This document shows, in pieces, positions 36,041 to 47,604 of a DNA stretch of 64,000 nt (position 1 is the first letter of the stretch; each line of letters opens with the position of its first letter). Where the stretch lies: the NCBI GenBank assembly GCA_037903475.1, contig JBAJFG010000529.1, positions 310,001 through 374,000 of the forward strand, in the 5' to 3' direction. The notes beneath the pieces were generated by a model. That model saw only the letters and a program-made list of their open reading frames with translations. It had not been told where the DNA came from and ran no database searches. The translations under genes were made by a program, and so were the position numbers. This stretch comes from Ancylostoma caninum. Its lineage: Eukaryota > Nematoda > Chromadorea > Rhabditida > Ancylostomatidae.

Positions 36041-37794
36041 GCGATGTCCTGTGGCACCTACAGCAGCGTCACCCATGTGCGCGAGCTAAGTGAGGTATGT
36101 AGACGCAAAATATGTTTATCGCTTCTGAAAACAAGAAAATAGAAAACAACTGGTCTATGTATACGGTATGTGACGTTTTCTGGGAAGAAAAAAAAAACGC
36201 ACAGTTCACTCTTTTTGTGAGTATGGTCGGGCTCAGAAAGAACATAAACTTCTGTACTCACTCATAATCCTTTCGTGCTAGGACCTCCGGTAACGCTACC
36301 GGAAAAATTACGTTGGATTAGAACCATGGAACACAGTTGATTGATGCAACGGTGGGGAAGTGCTGCAGTGAAGGCTGTGCGCTCCGATCTGCCACGACGC
36401 GGCGAGAAGTGGGGGCGCAAAAAAGGTTGATGTACACCGTAACCCTTGTGTAGAAAAAACGGAATTCGACGCAGTTGATAAGGAAACGCTTTAAAGGCAG
36501 TTTTCCGGGGTAAACAGGGGCGTAGTTTTTTTCTGGATGACGCGTTGCAATGGATGGTCATCAGTCTTCTTTCAGCTTTGATCCGTGGCTCTGTAAGCTA
36601 CTAAGAACATTTTGCGATTATGATGAGTATATTTATTGATCGCTATGGCGATCGACTTAGTATGGAAAAATGCAGAAATCCATCTGAAATGTTCTCTATT
36701 CCTCTTATCGCTTTGCTGATATGGGTAATCAGATTGAGGATGCCTAAAAACACCTACATAGAAATAATATGCTTGCACTTGGTAGACGACAACCCTGGTT
36801 GTCTGATTCTAACCTAGGTCACACTAAGATAATGGTACAATGGCACAATGGTTCAAATATGGCTGTATGTTAACAACTAATAAAACAGATGCAAAGTAGA
36901 AAGCTGCCTGTAAGGGGCAGAGGAGGCGCGCTAGCGTGCAGAGGTGGAAGAAAAGGGGAACCATAAAAAGACCCTCTTCCGACATTTACCACCCAAAAAA
37001 AAAGAATCTCTGCCTTCAAATCGACTGTAATCAATTTCTCCGCAGGTCAGCTGCCGATTAAACAAAACCATCTGAGATCCGGAATGCTCGTCTTTTTGTG
37101 CCAGCGGTCCCGTTAGCAATAAAGATCTGCGCATAACATCTGCACGACGTGCACAGCGAGTAATTCCAGAGTTTTTTTTCGTGCAACACCATCTGGCACG
37201 ACTTGAGCAATGATAACAAAGCTGGCACGAACTGATTGCTGAGGGGTTAGATATTGGGAAAATTTGGTCTGATAGATAGGCACAGACAAGGAACATATGG
37301 TGCAAGAATGAGTTTCCCTTGATAGATGGAACATCGTAAATAATCTTGCACGTTTCCATGTCTATAACGCGACAAAAAAGCGCGTGAAGCACGGGTGACT
37401 CATCCACAACTGGTGCATGTATCATGCGGATGAGACACCGGTGCGTCACCCAATTCAACGAGTGTTTGTAATGAGGTGATGTCACCAGTACTCCATCTAA
37501 TATTATTGCAAGATCCGGTTTCTCGTCCTTATCGTCGGCGTTATCCAGAAGCGGGACTGTTCTCTGGAAAAGGAGCCTGGATAAATTTGGAGCGCTCTAA
37601 TAGAAGAAGAAAAAAGGAGGAATTGCACTGTACCAATGTTTTAACGAGAGAGGAATACTGAAAAAGTGGAATTTGCCTCAAACAATACCAGCATCACTAA
37701 TGGTGAGACACCGGTGGCTCACTGTGGCAAGCCGTAGGACACATATCTTTAAAAATCTTGCAACCTTAACTACTTCTACAATCAACTATTTGCT

Positions 37795-37866
37795 TGTCAG
37801 TCTGTCTGTGCGTGCGCCCGTCGTCTGTATGTCCCTCTGTTTGTCTGTTTGTTTGTCTGTTTGTTC
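37795..37866. repeat. TCTG/TTTG microsatellite
   Basis: An interrupted run of GTCTGTTTGTTTGTCTG-type tetranucleotides. Confidence 0.8.
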
Positions 37867-38204
37867 AGCCATGGATTTCCCCGGTTGTCTGTTCATAGAA
37901 CCTTCGCTTCCTCTTTCTTGTGAATTCTTTAGGAAGCATGTAACACTAAAAACGCCTCTGACCTTTCGTTAATTAATCTTACGGCTCTCCGGGCGTAAAG
38001 TCGTTTGATCGTTATCTGGTAACAAATCTTTTTTTTTGTACGTTTTGCGATGAAACTGCTATCAGATAGCAGAGTTTTTTTGTTCCTGCCGCTGTGAGTG
38101 GGGATCTTGGGCACTATTATCCACAACATAAAATTTTATGACGATATGAGACCCAGCTACTCTTGCGAGAGGCATTTTTTTTCCAATATTTACAGCGTCT
38201 TGTC

Positions 38205-38345
38205 TTCCCGTAGTACGTATTGAACACTTGTCCCTGAAATCCTCCAGATAAAGGGTAAGCAGGAAATCAGGATGAATAATAATATCAAATTTGAAAAAAA
38301 GGAATGTTCAGTGTGCATTAGACGGGTTTTCTATACCACTCCATT
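38205..38345. repeat. Dispersed repeat, second copy
   Basis: Related to 34155-34275 as described there. No open frame is preserved. Confidence 0.55.
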
Positions 38346-40984
38346 ACTGAGACCACATTAACTTTTTAATGCCGTATGTGACACGGGTTTGCACACCACT
38401 ATCTGAACCAGTTGCATTGAACGTATTGCGAGATACCCCTGTAAAACCAGGGAATGCGTTGAAACCACTGGCGGAACTGTTTGCAGACCTAAAAAATGGA
38501 TCTGAAAATGGATAAATTGAAACTCAGTCTTGAAAGCGGAAAATTCCAGAAAATACTGCTTCTACTGCATGAAAATGTGTGATATGATCCCCACAGTTTT
38601 TTTTCCAGGTTTTTTTTTGTTTTTCCTGAGACTCTCAAAGGTCACGCTTTCAGTACACAATCATAAATCCTGGCTAGTACGAATCAGAATACGGCATACG
38701 TGCAAAAAGGCACTCATTGCTGCGTGACAACGCGATTTGTCGGCTCCAACTCAATCTTCCAGCTCGATCATTTATTTCTTCATCACACTCTGTGCTGGCT
38801 GTAGTTCTTTGAATTGGCGTCAGTGCAGAAAAAATCACACGTGTGATATATATCTACAGCCGGCGATGGCGGAAGTCCCAGAAGTCACGTCTTGTTATCA
38901 GACTTTCTCATGGGGGCGCAAAATAGAATCTTAGAGAATTTTTCCACTGAGGAGGTGCTTTTTTCAAAGAATTTGCTTGAAACTCAGGAAAAGGACTGAA
39001 TCAATTATGGAAGTGAAGATATGTGCCTGTAATCACAAGATTTTGGAATCATGGGTCATGATAGACTTATAAAATTTCAGCAGAAATATTGCGCATTACG
39101 GGCCCTCGAAGCATGACTGGGAAATTAGCCACGCCCACAACATGAGAGGACCAGTCGGTGAGCATGCAGTGTAACCGTAATTTCCAAACAAGTAGTTGGC
39201 GGAGCACGAAGTGGTTGGAATTTATACACTGCTTGCCATTTATGGACGGTTTCCTATGCTGGAAGGAGAAAAATTCATGAAGAATTCTCCAGCTGCTGTG
39301 TAACACAGAAGATTGATTGTGGAAGTGTTCAATGAAAATCGTTTCGTGTTTAGTGGCAAATGGGCAGCGTGGTGGGAAAATCAAAATGGCAAAAAACTCG
39401 GTGGACACGTGACGAGCGAGAAAAATTTAATTAACCTTGCACTTTGCTTTTCGGACGTGCAAACAGGAACTTGATTGAAAACATAGCACGAGGGATCGAT
39501 AGCAACGATCTCTAGACAAAATTCAGTTTTTAGTATGGGTTATATCTTCAGTGTTTCTCTACCGACGGCACAGGTTCTTATACGAACACCTTTATTTCGA
39601 TGGCACGTAGTTTTCAAGGCCCAGGATGAATCAGTTTTCTCGGATTCGTGCTCCAAGCCATCAAAAGCATCCTCTGACTTGACATCCGAATCATGATTCT
39701 TTCCTCCCCATCACCATTTTCCCGTAAAGTGCTAAAGTGCTCTATACCTTCCGAAAGCGCTTTCCTTCCTCTACGATCCATCATCACATGTTCTGACAGG
39801 ACTATGAAATCACTCAATTTTCAGGTTTATGAAGACATACGCCTGTTATAGGAAAAACATCATTTCCTCTTTGTAATCAATAGCGACCAGAAAGCACCCA
39901 ATACTGTTTGAACCTATTAGCTCTGTAGAATATAAACGCGGGCGAATACCGTTGATGGAACTATCGCTCGGCCAGTTTGACGATGTTGTTGGTTGGTAAG
40001 GGTAGCGTCAAATGTTAACATGGGGTGAGATGACTACAGCCCTGCGACTGGATTCTTTTAGCAGAATTACGTTGGGTATTTCGTAGCTTTGATAAGTGTG
40101 ATGTCCACCTAGACCACACGATTCCTCTGGAGCAATCCCCAGCTCTTCGTGAAAGAAATATGTTTGGTCAAAGCGGTAGGTGTCATTCAGACAAAATTTT
40201 ATTTATTTATTTGTACGTGGTTAACCACGCGTGAAACAGAAATTCGTGTGAATGAAAAAAACACGAACAAAACACAACAATTAGACACAACAGTTAAAAA
40301 TTGTTCAAACAGTAACCCACTAAGCAGATTCTCTTAGGAACTTGTCAACCAATCTTTTGTATTGTGCTAGAGAGTATGGCAGAATTTACTTCTTTGAGAA
40401 TATGTCTTCTTTGAGCGTAGAAAATCACTGATGACGAGTGATTTCAAGCAAAGCATCTCTTTTATACATAGCACAAGTCATATGGCTAGTTTTGATAGCG
40501 TTCAGAGCTTCAGCTGAATGCCAGGATAGGTAGCTGTCGGTAGCGTTGTTTTTCATTGACTCATTGCTCCATTTCGCAGACTTGAAACTTAGGCATACAG
40601 TCGTTTCAGGAAAGGTTGCTTAGAGCATTCCTTGTAGGGGAAGATTTCGCTTCCGAATCATAGATGAGTTGTACCTGAAGGAAAACAAATAGGTGGAGAG
40701 AAGTGCATTTCTAAAAAAGCGCAAGTACTTATGTTAACACCTAATACATAAATGCGAATGTCACAAGTGCACTACTGAGTGTTGTTCAGCTCTTGTACAC
40801 AAGCTGGTTGGTGACATTCTTATATCTCATCTTTCGGACGATGCTTTTAACTGCATCAACTCACTGCTCACGATAGGTGCTCATCTCTGTTATTTATTCT
40901 GGATGGTTCGGTTGTTTTTCTCTCCGAGATTCCTTGTTCGTGCGCCAGACTCGTTCATGCCATTGCAAAATCGTTTGGTCTTCT

Positions 40985-41898
40985 CGCTCAGACAATTTCG
41001 GGGGCAAATCCCGTTCCGAACGAGCGGGGGGCGAGGGTCGAAACGAGCGTTTGGGTGTTTTCGCCCGAGAAGTAGTCGCGTTCAGGCCGCTGTGGGGCCG
41101 CTGAAAACGGGGCTTCCATTCCTATCCGCCCGCATACTGTCCGCGTTCAGGCCGCCATGAGCCCGCAGAGTACCAGGCGCTACTGCTCCTAACCCAGCGC
41201 ACAAGGTGGTATTCTCCACAATTACCTGTCAGCTGGACGCACAGTGACAACCTCTGGCACCTTGGTCACTGCTTGGGCACAGTCTCGCACGGAGGAGCTC
41301 CGGGTTCGAAGCTATTGTGGATCCAACGTGAGGAGTAAAAAAGCAACACAAATATGCAAATTCTTATCAGAAATACGAAAAGATGGCTGTTTGCAAGGCA
41401 TGTCCATGGTTTCGTAGTGCTAGCCTTTTTCTATTACTGAGAGGATTCGAACCAACCTGACCACTCTTTATGAACGACTGAGAGTCCGCTGCTTTATCCA
41501 CTAGGCCATCCATGCTGCTGATCTCTTCCATACCGGTGTTGCCTTCATCCTTTATCATGTGCGTACTACCACCAACCAATCATTCCGACCGGGCCATTCC
41601 CTTATTGAGCCGAAATACGTAGTCGTTCAGACCGCTTTTTGGAGAGATTTGCCGGCGGTCAGTGGCCGCAGAAAGCGGGCAGATGCCCGACACTCTTCAC
41701 ATAGCGGGCCGAACCCCGGCGGTGGTGCTTTAGCCCGAATGACTCGGCGTTCAGCCCGCGATTCGCCCGACAGCGCGTTTGGCCCGCAACATTCGTGGTT
41801 TCCGCCCGCTGTTTGTCCGCTATTGGTCCTCGTTCAAACGTTTCGTCGGGGATTTGCCGGCGGTTGGAACGGGATTTGCCCCCGAAATTGTCTGAGCG
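40985..41898. mobile_element. Element with perfect 33-bp terminal inverted repeats, family unknown
   Basis: The left end (40985-41017) begins CGCTCAGACAATTTCGGGGG; the right end (41866-41898) is its exact reverse complement over 33 bp. Inside are GC-rich, CGTTCAG-GCCGC and GCCCGA-rich segments and an inserted SINE (41205-41592), leaving about 525 bp of the element's own sequence. No transposase is visible. There is no clear target-site duplication; removing the element restores a continuous retroelement frame, so at most one or two bases could be duplicated. Confidence 0.75.
41205..41592 (-). mobile_element. tRNA-like SINE, second family, copy 1
   Basis: On the minus strand: CCCGGTCGGAATGAT, GATAAAGGATGAAGG, then TGGCCTAGTGGATAAA (A box), then GGTTCGAATCC (B box), then a body with ATTTGTGTTG, GGAGCTC and TGCCAGAGGTTGTCAC. 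The same blocks occur in the same order at 62765-63105 on the plus strand. It sits inside the 33-bp-TIR element. Confidence 0.75.
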
Positions 41899-42170
41899 TG
41901 TATGACCCCCAAGCGGCATTGCCGAACTTTTCCATCTTTTACCGACCGTATGCTCATTTTTTCGAACACGCAGCGGTCGACCGGTCTCCTCAGTGTAGAT
42001 CACGTGGCAGCACAGGCATTCGATTGGGTAAACAACCCAGGTTTTAGCACAATCTCTGCTTCTATCGAGTTCTGTCATAAAGTCTATTCCGGACCAATTC
42101 TCTTTTGATGTCGACACTAGGGATGAACTGAAACGACTACATCTTGCAATTGAGCAATAGAAGACATGGT

Positions 42171-42899
42171 TCGCTAGCATCGATTATCCCATCTGAAGTG
42201 AAGGAAGTACAAAAAAGCTTTGGTGTTCTCGTGACATGTTGCCATTTCCAGAATTCAATCGACTTTTGGTTAGAGAATATAATTCCACGTCACTGGAAGC
42301 TGGAAGCTTACAGGCACAACACCTCGAACAAGGAGGAATTCATCTCCAATCAGGAATCCAGAGTCTATTCTGAGCTGTGTACTATAGGGACCCTGTACTA
42401 TAGGGAGTCAGCAGGCTTGAATAATGGGATGTGGAGCATCGGGTTCTCATCTCTCCAAGGCATTGAGCATCATAGATATCTGACCACACTATTTGGCTTT
42501 CGTTTTCTTCATGGTTCCATTCAGCACCAAGAATCTTTATTGCTGTTGGAACATGAAGAGCGCAATGGAGCGACTAACGGCGGGCCAGTGTAACACGTCC
42601 TTTATACAATAGTCCGATAGTATAAGTTTGCTAACTACTGATCTGCTAAGTCAGTTCAAAAGTGAAACATGAGAGAGGATCTACAAAGCCACATAAAAGA
42701 AGAGGAGTGGGTATGTTGCTAGAGAGGAGCGGAGGAGGCGACGAGATGGAATGGCAACGGCAAAGGTGGTGGCCGTGGAAGATGGAGAGCAGCTTGTGTA
42801 GCCAAGCGCTATCACCCAATAGTGGAAAAGATGCCTACGCACAGTTCCACAATGGTGTCTAATTTGGGCTGAGGTGAAAATATGAGGACAGGGTTACTT
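42171..42899. other. No gene recognised
   Basis: A 149-codon plus-strand frame (42144-42593) overlaps the retroelement remnant on the other strand and has no family resemblance; I treat it as chance. Confidence 0.4.
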
Positions 42900-43289
42900 G
42901 AGAGGCATGTCGGCGCTCGGTCTAGCGGAAGATGTCAACGAACTCATGCACTAGGGAGGGGAGGGATAAGGAGCGCGCCGGTGCACCGTAATAGGGAGGA
43001 TGCAGGCGAAACGAGTGCATTAATTGCGAAAGAGAAAACTACGTTTTTGCCGCGAAAATAATGCTGAGGAAGAAGTCCACAGATGAGTGCGCCTGTGCCT
43101 TTACATAGTAAGAAGGTCCTCATCTGATGGGTCCTCAGCTGTGGTGTTTTAGTGTCAGGTATCGGAAAGTGCGGAAAAGGGGGCGATTGATGGGTGAGAG
43201 GGACAGGCTCATTGTGAGGAAGAAGGTTAAGCAGCGGAGTGAGAACGGGAAGAAGTCTTAGAGTTCGGCCTTAGCCGAAGGATCAGGCT
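42900..43289 (-). mobile_element. Hairpin/minisatellite element, eroded copy E
   Basis: The hairpin at 43254-43289 (AGTCTTAGAGTTCGGC, loop CTTA, GCCGAAGGATCAGGCT) is a diverged form of the 36-nt hairpin at 51085-51120. It is preceded by GCGGAGTGAGAACGGGAAGA, matching GCGAAGCGAGCACGAAAAGA there. GCGCGCCGGTGCACCGTAAT near 42973 resembles a minisatellite remnant. Confidence 0.55.
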
Positions 43290-43712
43290 TGTGCCAAATT
43301 CAATCCTCTATCAACCTCCAATTATTCCATATCAACCCATCTATAATAGGGGTCAGCCGGTTACCCACAGCGATTATTGGTGACGTTTACAGCAGTTGTA
43401 AAATCTATGGAAGGAAGGTGCGCAGATCTACAATGGCGGCAGATCACGGAGAAAGCGGCAGCAACAACTGACCGTAGGGCGCAGGATGAAACTGTTCCCG
43501 ATCAAGTCTAGATTTGGTAAACGAAGTATCGCCTTCGCGACGGGGAGCGGAGATCACGAAGAAGAGGAACAGTGAGCAACTTCAGCTGGGACAGAATGTG
43601 AGAAGCATTTCTTGCACCAACATTTTTTACAACTCCTTCCATACTTGAGTCACTTGGGATGAATGTGTTGTTGTGCATTGAGAAACTATCATTTCAGCAA
43701 GATAAAGAAATG

Positions 43713-43720
43713 TATAAAAG
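43713..43720 (+). promoter_or_regulatory. TATA-box-like element of the kinase gene
   Basis: TATAAAAG about 90 nt upstream of the kinase ATG, in otherwise unremarkable sequence. Position and sequence fit a core promoter TATA box; not tested. Confidence 0.4.
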
Positions 43721-43808
43721 TGTGGTCATTTCGAGAAATGACTTCACTTGTATTATATCTCGTCACTAGCCGGGTGTCTACCAAAGACGCACAGCACCAA
43801 CAAAGAAG

Positions 43809-45445
43809 ATGGCGCAGGAGTTGATACAGCTCCAGCCCGGAATGCAGGTGTGCTGAAGAATACCACTGACCAGTCCTGGACGGCAGTCTACTTTGTGCTG
43901 ATTAGGTTGAACGATGGACGATTGAGAAGAAACTTGGAGAAGGCGGGTTCGGTGCAGTATATCGTTGCCGCGACCACACTGGACAGTATGCGCTGAAAGT
44001 TGAAGGCGTTGCTGAGCAGATTCAGGTCAGAGCACCACCAATCAAATATTGTAGACCTGTTCAGAAGTAGAAGATAGGCTCCTACCCAAAACCTCTCCTC
44101 TGTGTAGCTTGTGTCCGCTCGGCGCGTTCAGCCTGTCCAATGCGCAGGTCACCTCTCCTGAGTATAAATCAGAAAGTTCCTCTGAGAGGAACTTCGGATC
44201 TGAGTTGCATGGTAACGTCCACTACATGCTGATCCGTGTCCCTTAATTTTTTTCGCTTCCATGGGTCGGGAATGAGCGTTATTCTAGGTGTTGAAAATGG
44301 AGGTCTACGTGCTGACGGAATTGACAAAGCGAGGATCGCGACACTTCTGCAGAATCGAAGACAAAGGAAGATACGGGAATTTCAATTATGTGAGCTCCGG
44401 ACATCTTATTGGGCTGGCGCTATAGCGAAATCTTCGTACGTTGCAGGTGGTTATGACACTAGTCGGTAAATCGCTGCAAGATTTGAATAAAGGTGGACCA
44501 GGCGGCCATATGACGATCGGATGTGCGATTTCGTGTGGTATTCAATGCTTGGAAGCACTTGAAGGTATGCACAAGCAACCATTGACTCCATTTCTTACGT
44601 CGTGCATCTAGTAAATGTTTCAGATCTCCATAACATTGGTTATCTACATCGTGACGTTAAGCCTGGTAACTATACAATAGGAAGAGCTGAACTCAATGAA
44701 CTACGCAAAATATATATTCTGGACTTCGGAATGTGTAGAAAGTTCACCAATGATCAGGTTTGTACTCGATAGCATGGATCATACGCATACGCCTTTAGGC
44801 TCGCTTATCAGTTTAACGCTTTCCATTCCAGGGTATTATCCGCAAACCACGGCAGGCGGCCGGTTTCCGAGGCACAGTACGCTACGCTCCTATTTCATGT
44901 CATCTTCAACGGGAGCTTTGCCGGTGAGTTTCGTGATATTCTGTGAAAGACACATTCACATCGAGCATTTCAGAAAAGACGACTGTGAGACATGGGTGTA
45001 TATGCTCGTCGAATTCACGTATGGTCGACTTCCCTGGAAAGAAGTGCAGGACATGAATCAGGTATATCCCAGAAGTGTCGTAATTGACATGCTTCTTCAA
45101 AGTTCTGTACTATACTGCAGGTCGGAGAATATAAGAAGCGAGTCCGGCAGCCTATGTACATAATGGAGTTGTTCCCACCACCGTGTCCACGTGAATATAT
45201 AGAAGCACTGCAATACATTGACGGATTAAAATATTATGACGCACCTAATTACCAATTGATCTACGGCGTATGTTCCTTGTACAGTTTTCTCTTCTAGTCA
45301 TTGTTGTTTTCTTTCCTACTTGCGTCCTCATTTTTACTAATTCTCATGTCTACAGATTATGCGAAGAGCACTAGCGTCATGTCGAGCACAAGAGTTCCCG
45401 TACGATTGGGAAATGGGCGGTCCTACGGCTTACATGCTAGCGTGA
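43809..45445 (+). CDS. CK1/tau-tubulin-kinase-like protein kinase, nine exons, complete
   Basis: Serine/threonine protein kinase of the casein kinase 1 group, closest in style to the nematode-expanded TTBK-like branch. Exons: 43809-43847, 43906-44025, 44288-44389, 44447-44564, 44624-44757, 44832-44923, 44974-45061, 45121-45267, 45356-45445. All junctions are GT..AG and in phase; the product is 309 residues, essentially one kinase domain. Catalytic features are intact: glycine loop LGEGGFGAVY (23-32), lysine K44 in YALKVE, HRDVKPGN (135-142), DFG (160-162), then GFRGTVRYAP in the activation segment and DDCETWVYMLVEF in helix F. The N-terminus IQLQPG and the C-terminus FPYDWEMGG also fit the family. 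The next gene-like sequence is the membrane-protein remnant 1.6 kb downstream on the same strand. Substrate is unknown; many nematode members of this branch are expressed in sperm, but nothing in this sequence shows that. Confidence 0.93.
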
Positions 45446-45470
45446 TACGAATTAGCGCCAGCTATGTAAT

Positions 45471-45476
45471 AATAAA
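45471..45476 (+). terminator. Poly(A) signal of the kinase gene
   Basis: AATAAA 26 nt after the kinase stop codon, giving a very short 3' UTR as is common in nematodes. Confidence 0.7.
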
Positions 45477-47080
45477 GTTTTTAATCAAACAAACAAGATC
45501 TGTTGTCCAACATGTGAAGGGCGCGAGTTAGCTTCAAAAAACGAGAATACTATCAATAAATTTTATTGACTTTTTTAATGCCTATACATTGGAAGAAAAT
45601 CCCAAAACGTATGCTCTTACGTGGATCATTTTAAGAAGAAGAGGAAGAAGGGCATGCGAAATGTACTCGATGCGGGGGCGGTGGCACCTCTCAATTTTCG
45701 AATGTTCCAAGGAAGCTACACACATGCTAGAACCTCAGAAACTATTTACCCAGCTTTTGAAAAACCAGTTTCTAATCGCCAAGCGCCGCAACACATTCGC
45801 GGGTGGAGGTGCGAGCCACTCGGTACCTGTCCTTTACAGCTGAACGGAAGCTACGCCTCCCTTCATACAGGGCATCCGAAAAGAGTGAATATTGGTACAT
45901 TCATAAATTGAAGGTAAGCGGTGCGGTTGTGCACTACCAAGCATGCTGATATCGACTGTAAATAGCCTCTTATCAGTCCACCAATATTCACTACCGGTTC
46001 AATAAGGTGTATATCCATTCGGATCAACTCTGATGCTATCACCATTAACCCCGACTTCAGCATCATATATGACGCTGCCAACTAATTTGCCCTCGCAAAA
46101 ATGCAAAGTAGAAAATGAATGGCAAAATCCGAACGGTTCAAGTTATGCCACCATTTCATTTTCACTGTGCCATACCTCGAACGGTCCGGATTGTGGCCAT
46201 TCTTTCCCAACTTGCATTTTTACGAGGACAAATTAGTTGGCAGCGTCATATATCTTGAAACTTATGAAATCAGTGGACATTCGGTGACCTGGGTGAACAC
46301 CTAGTTTGACTGATTTATTGCGCCTTATTTACAACGCTATGGACACACAATTCAATGCTCTGAGTAATCCCCCCTTCAGCCCTGCTGAGCTGGGTTGACC
46401 CAGTCGACTGCAAAGAAACTCGTCCAAAGGCAACCCAGCCGCCTTGTGATGTTGCAGGATAGGCAGCCCAGGGGTAAGCCGAGCGTGCTCCGTTCTCTAT
46501 TTCCCATCCCAGAACACGCTGGCAACCTCTCATCCGGAAAAGGATTTCAATGAATCCTGAAAAATGCACTCAAAGTTCGAAAATAGCCCAACTTTGAAGA
46601 AACATTTCGACGTGGCTTCAAAAGCAATCAGGGAAAATTGGATATCCTTGGAATGAACAAATAATTTATTTACGGTTGCCGAGATAGAGCTGCGGATTAT
46701 AAACCGATCACCTTCCGTCGGATCAGAAGGATATCTTCCCGATCGCTGTTGATCGGCATCTCTTAAAGAGTAGTACACAGACAAGCTCCGCCCACCGCGG
46801 TTGATCACGTAGGTCAAAAAGGTCGCGCTGGCGACATCATAGATACTGTCCACTTCGAATCCACTGTGGGAGTTCCCTCGACAGCTGAGGTCACCAACAA
46901 TGAAGATCCACCTACCACCCTGTTTCGCGAATAACAACAATAAATATTACATAAACTTCTACAAATATGACCAACTTCAAAAAGTGAAGTAGTGGAGCAT
47001 GTGGAGAATATTTCGAGACGTTTCTGGTCTAAACGTTTTTTGGAATTATACAAGTACAGATGTTAGTATTATTCTTTTAG
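45477..47080. other. No gene supported; one unexplained minus-strand frame
   Basis: A 136-codon minus-strand frame (46940-46530) has an acceptor-like TTCGCGAAACAG in it and some coding-like composition (for example INRGGRSLSVYYSLRDADQQ), but no family is recognised. GAAACTCGTCCAAAGG, the dispersed motif of 2.5 and 19 kb, lies near 46417. No exon homologous to the downstream membrane-protein genes was found here. Confidence 0.4.
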
Positions 47081-47334
47081 ACCTCAATACGTTACTCTTG
47101 GTATATTCCGGTGCCATGGGACTTTCTCCATTCTTGACAGTATGTGAGTTAAACTCACCTCTATGAATTTACCTTTACTTTTTGAGAACACAGAGTAGAA
47201 GAGAGTAGAAGTTAAAGTTAGAAGTACTTCATTCAGACTCCTACTGCTCATTTTTATATATTTTTGCAGTGTTCTTGCAGCTCGATAGCGTTGCCTTCAA
47301 AATGAGCAGCTCTTGCAGAAATTTGAAAAGATAA
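47081..47334 (+). pseudogene. 3' remnant of a four-helix membrane-protein paralog (last two exons)
   Basis: Two exons, 47081-47143 and 47270-47334, match the last two exons of the gene ending at 57330 in phase, donor context (TATGTGAGTT followed by related intron sequence) and protein ending: FLQLDSVAFKMSSSCRNLKR here against FLYLAYVAYKLSAYYRSLGH there. The 3' UTRs are also similar (CAATCATTTTTCCTACTTCTT-like). No upstream exons were found between the kinase and 47081, so this is probably a truncated duplicate, or a gene whose 5' exons I failed to see. Confidence 0.6.
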
Positions 47335-47404
47335 CCCCTGGTTCGAGTTTTCTTTGAATTTGAAGAAGAAAATCATTTTTCGTACTTCTTAAGTGCAGTC
47401 AAGA

Positions 47405-47410
47405 AATAAA
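47405..47410 (+). terminator. Poly(A) signal of the truncated paralog
   Basis: AATAAA 71 nt after the stop codon, at the position equivalent to 57383-57388 in the intact paralog. Confidence 0.6.
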
Positions 47411-47548
47411 CTTTAATTTTGTTCTTAGTGGAAACTACTATCCACCATCACATTTGCGCGGATTGTTCGAAGATTTTGTTACGAGAACTTTACTGCCCAG
47501 GTGGTTCTCAAGGTGCAGCAGTGGTCTTAATTTACCTTTCTTTCTCAT

Positions 47549-47604
47549 GAAACACACACACACCCATACACACATACACACATACATGCATCCATACACA
47601 CACA
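47549..47604. repeat. Interrupted CA/ACAT microsatellite
   Basis: ACACACACACACCCATACAC and CATACACACATACATGCATC strings; an imperfect dinucleotide tract. Confidence 0.8.

Larger units (their letters stand above)
36041..40189. other. No gene supported; long unexplained minus-strand frame at 36931-37485
   Basis: Two overlapping minus-strand frames are open here: 184 codons at 37485-36931, and a second at 37334-37113 that follows an acceptor-like CTATCTATCAG. Neither resembles a known family. A TCTG/TTTG simple repeat lies at 37795-37866 and the second copy of the 34.1-kb repeat at 38205-38345. The remainder is featureless to me. Confidence 0.4.
40190..42170 (-). mobile_element. Remnant of a GIY-YIG-bearing retroelement (Penelope-like), interrupted
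   Basis: Minus-strand frame around 42050-41900 encodes VVYPIECLCCHVIYTEETGR then PLRVRKNEH, the GIY-YIG endonuclease module typical of the C-terminus of Penelope-like elements (family form: VVYxIxC..YIGETGRPLxxRxxEH). The glycine of the YIG triad is replaced here (YTE). The frame runs to GGHTR, is broken by the element at 40985-41898, and resumes on its far side with RRPNDFAMA and SERKTTEPSRINNRDEH, with stops. A TTTATTTATTT tract on the plus strand near 40200 would be the 3' tail. Dead copy. Confidence 0.65.

Noticed and set aside
42144..42593. 149-codon plus-strand frame
   Set aside because: Overlaps the end of the minus-strand retroelement remnant and has no splice sites in phase or family resemblance.
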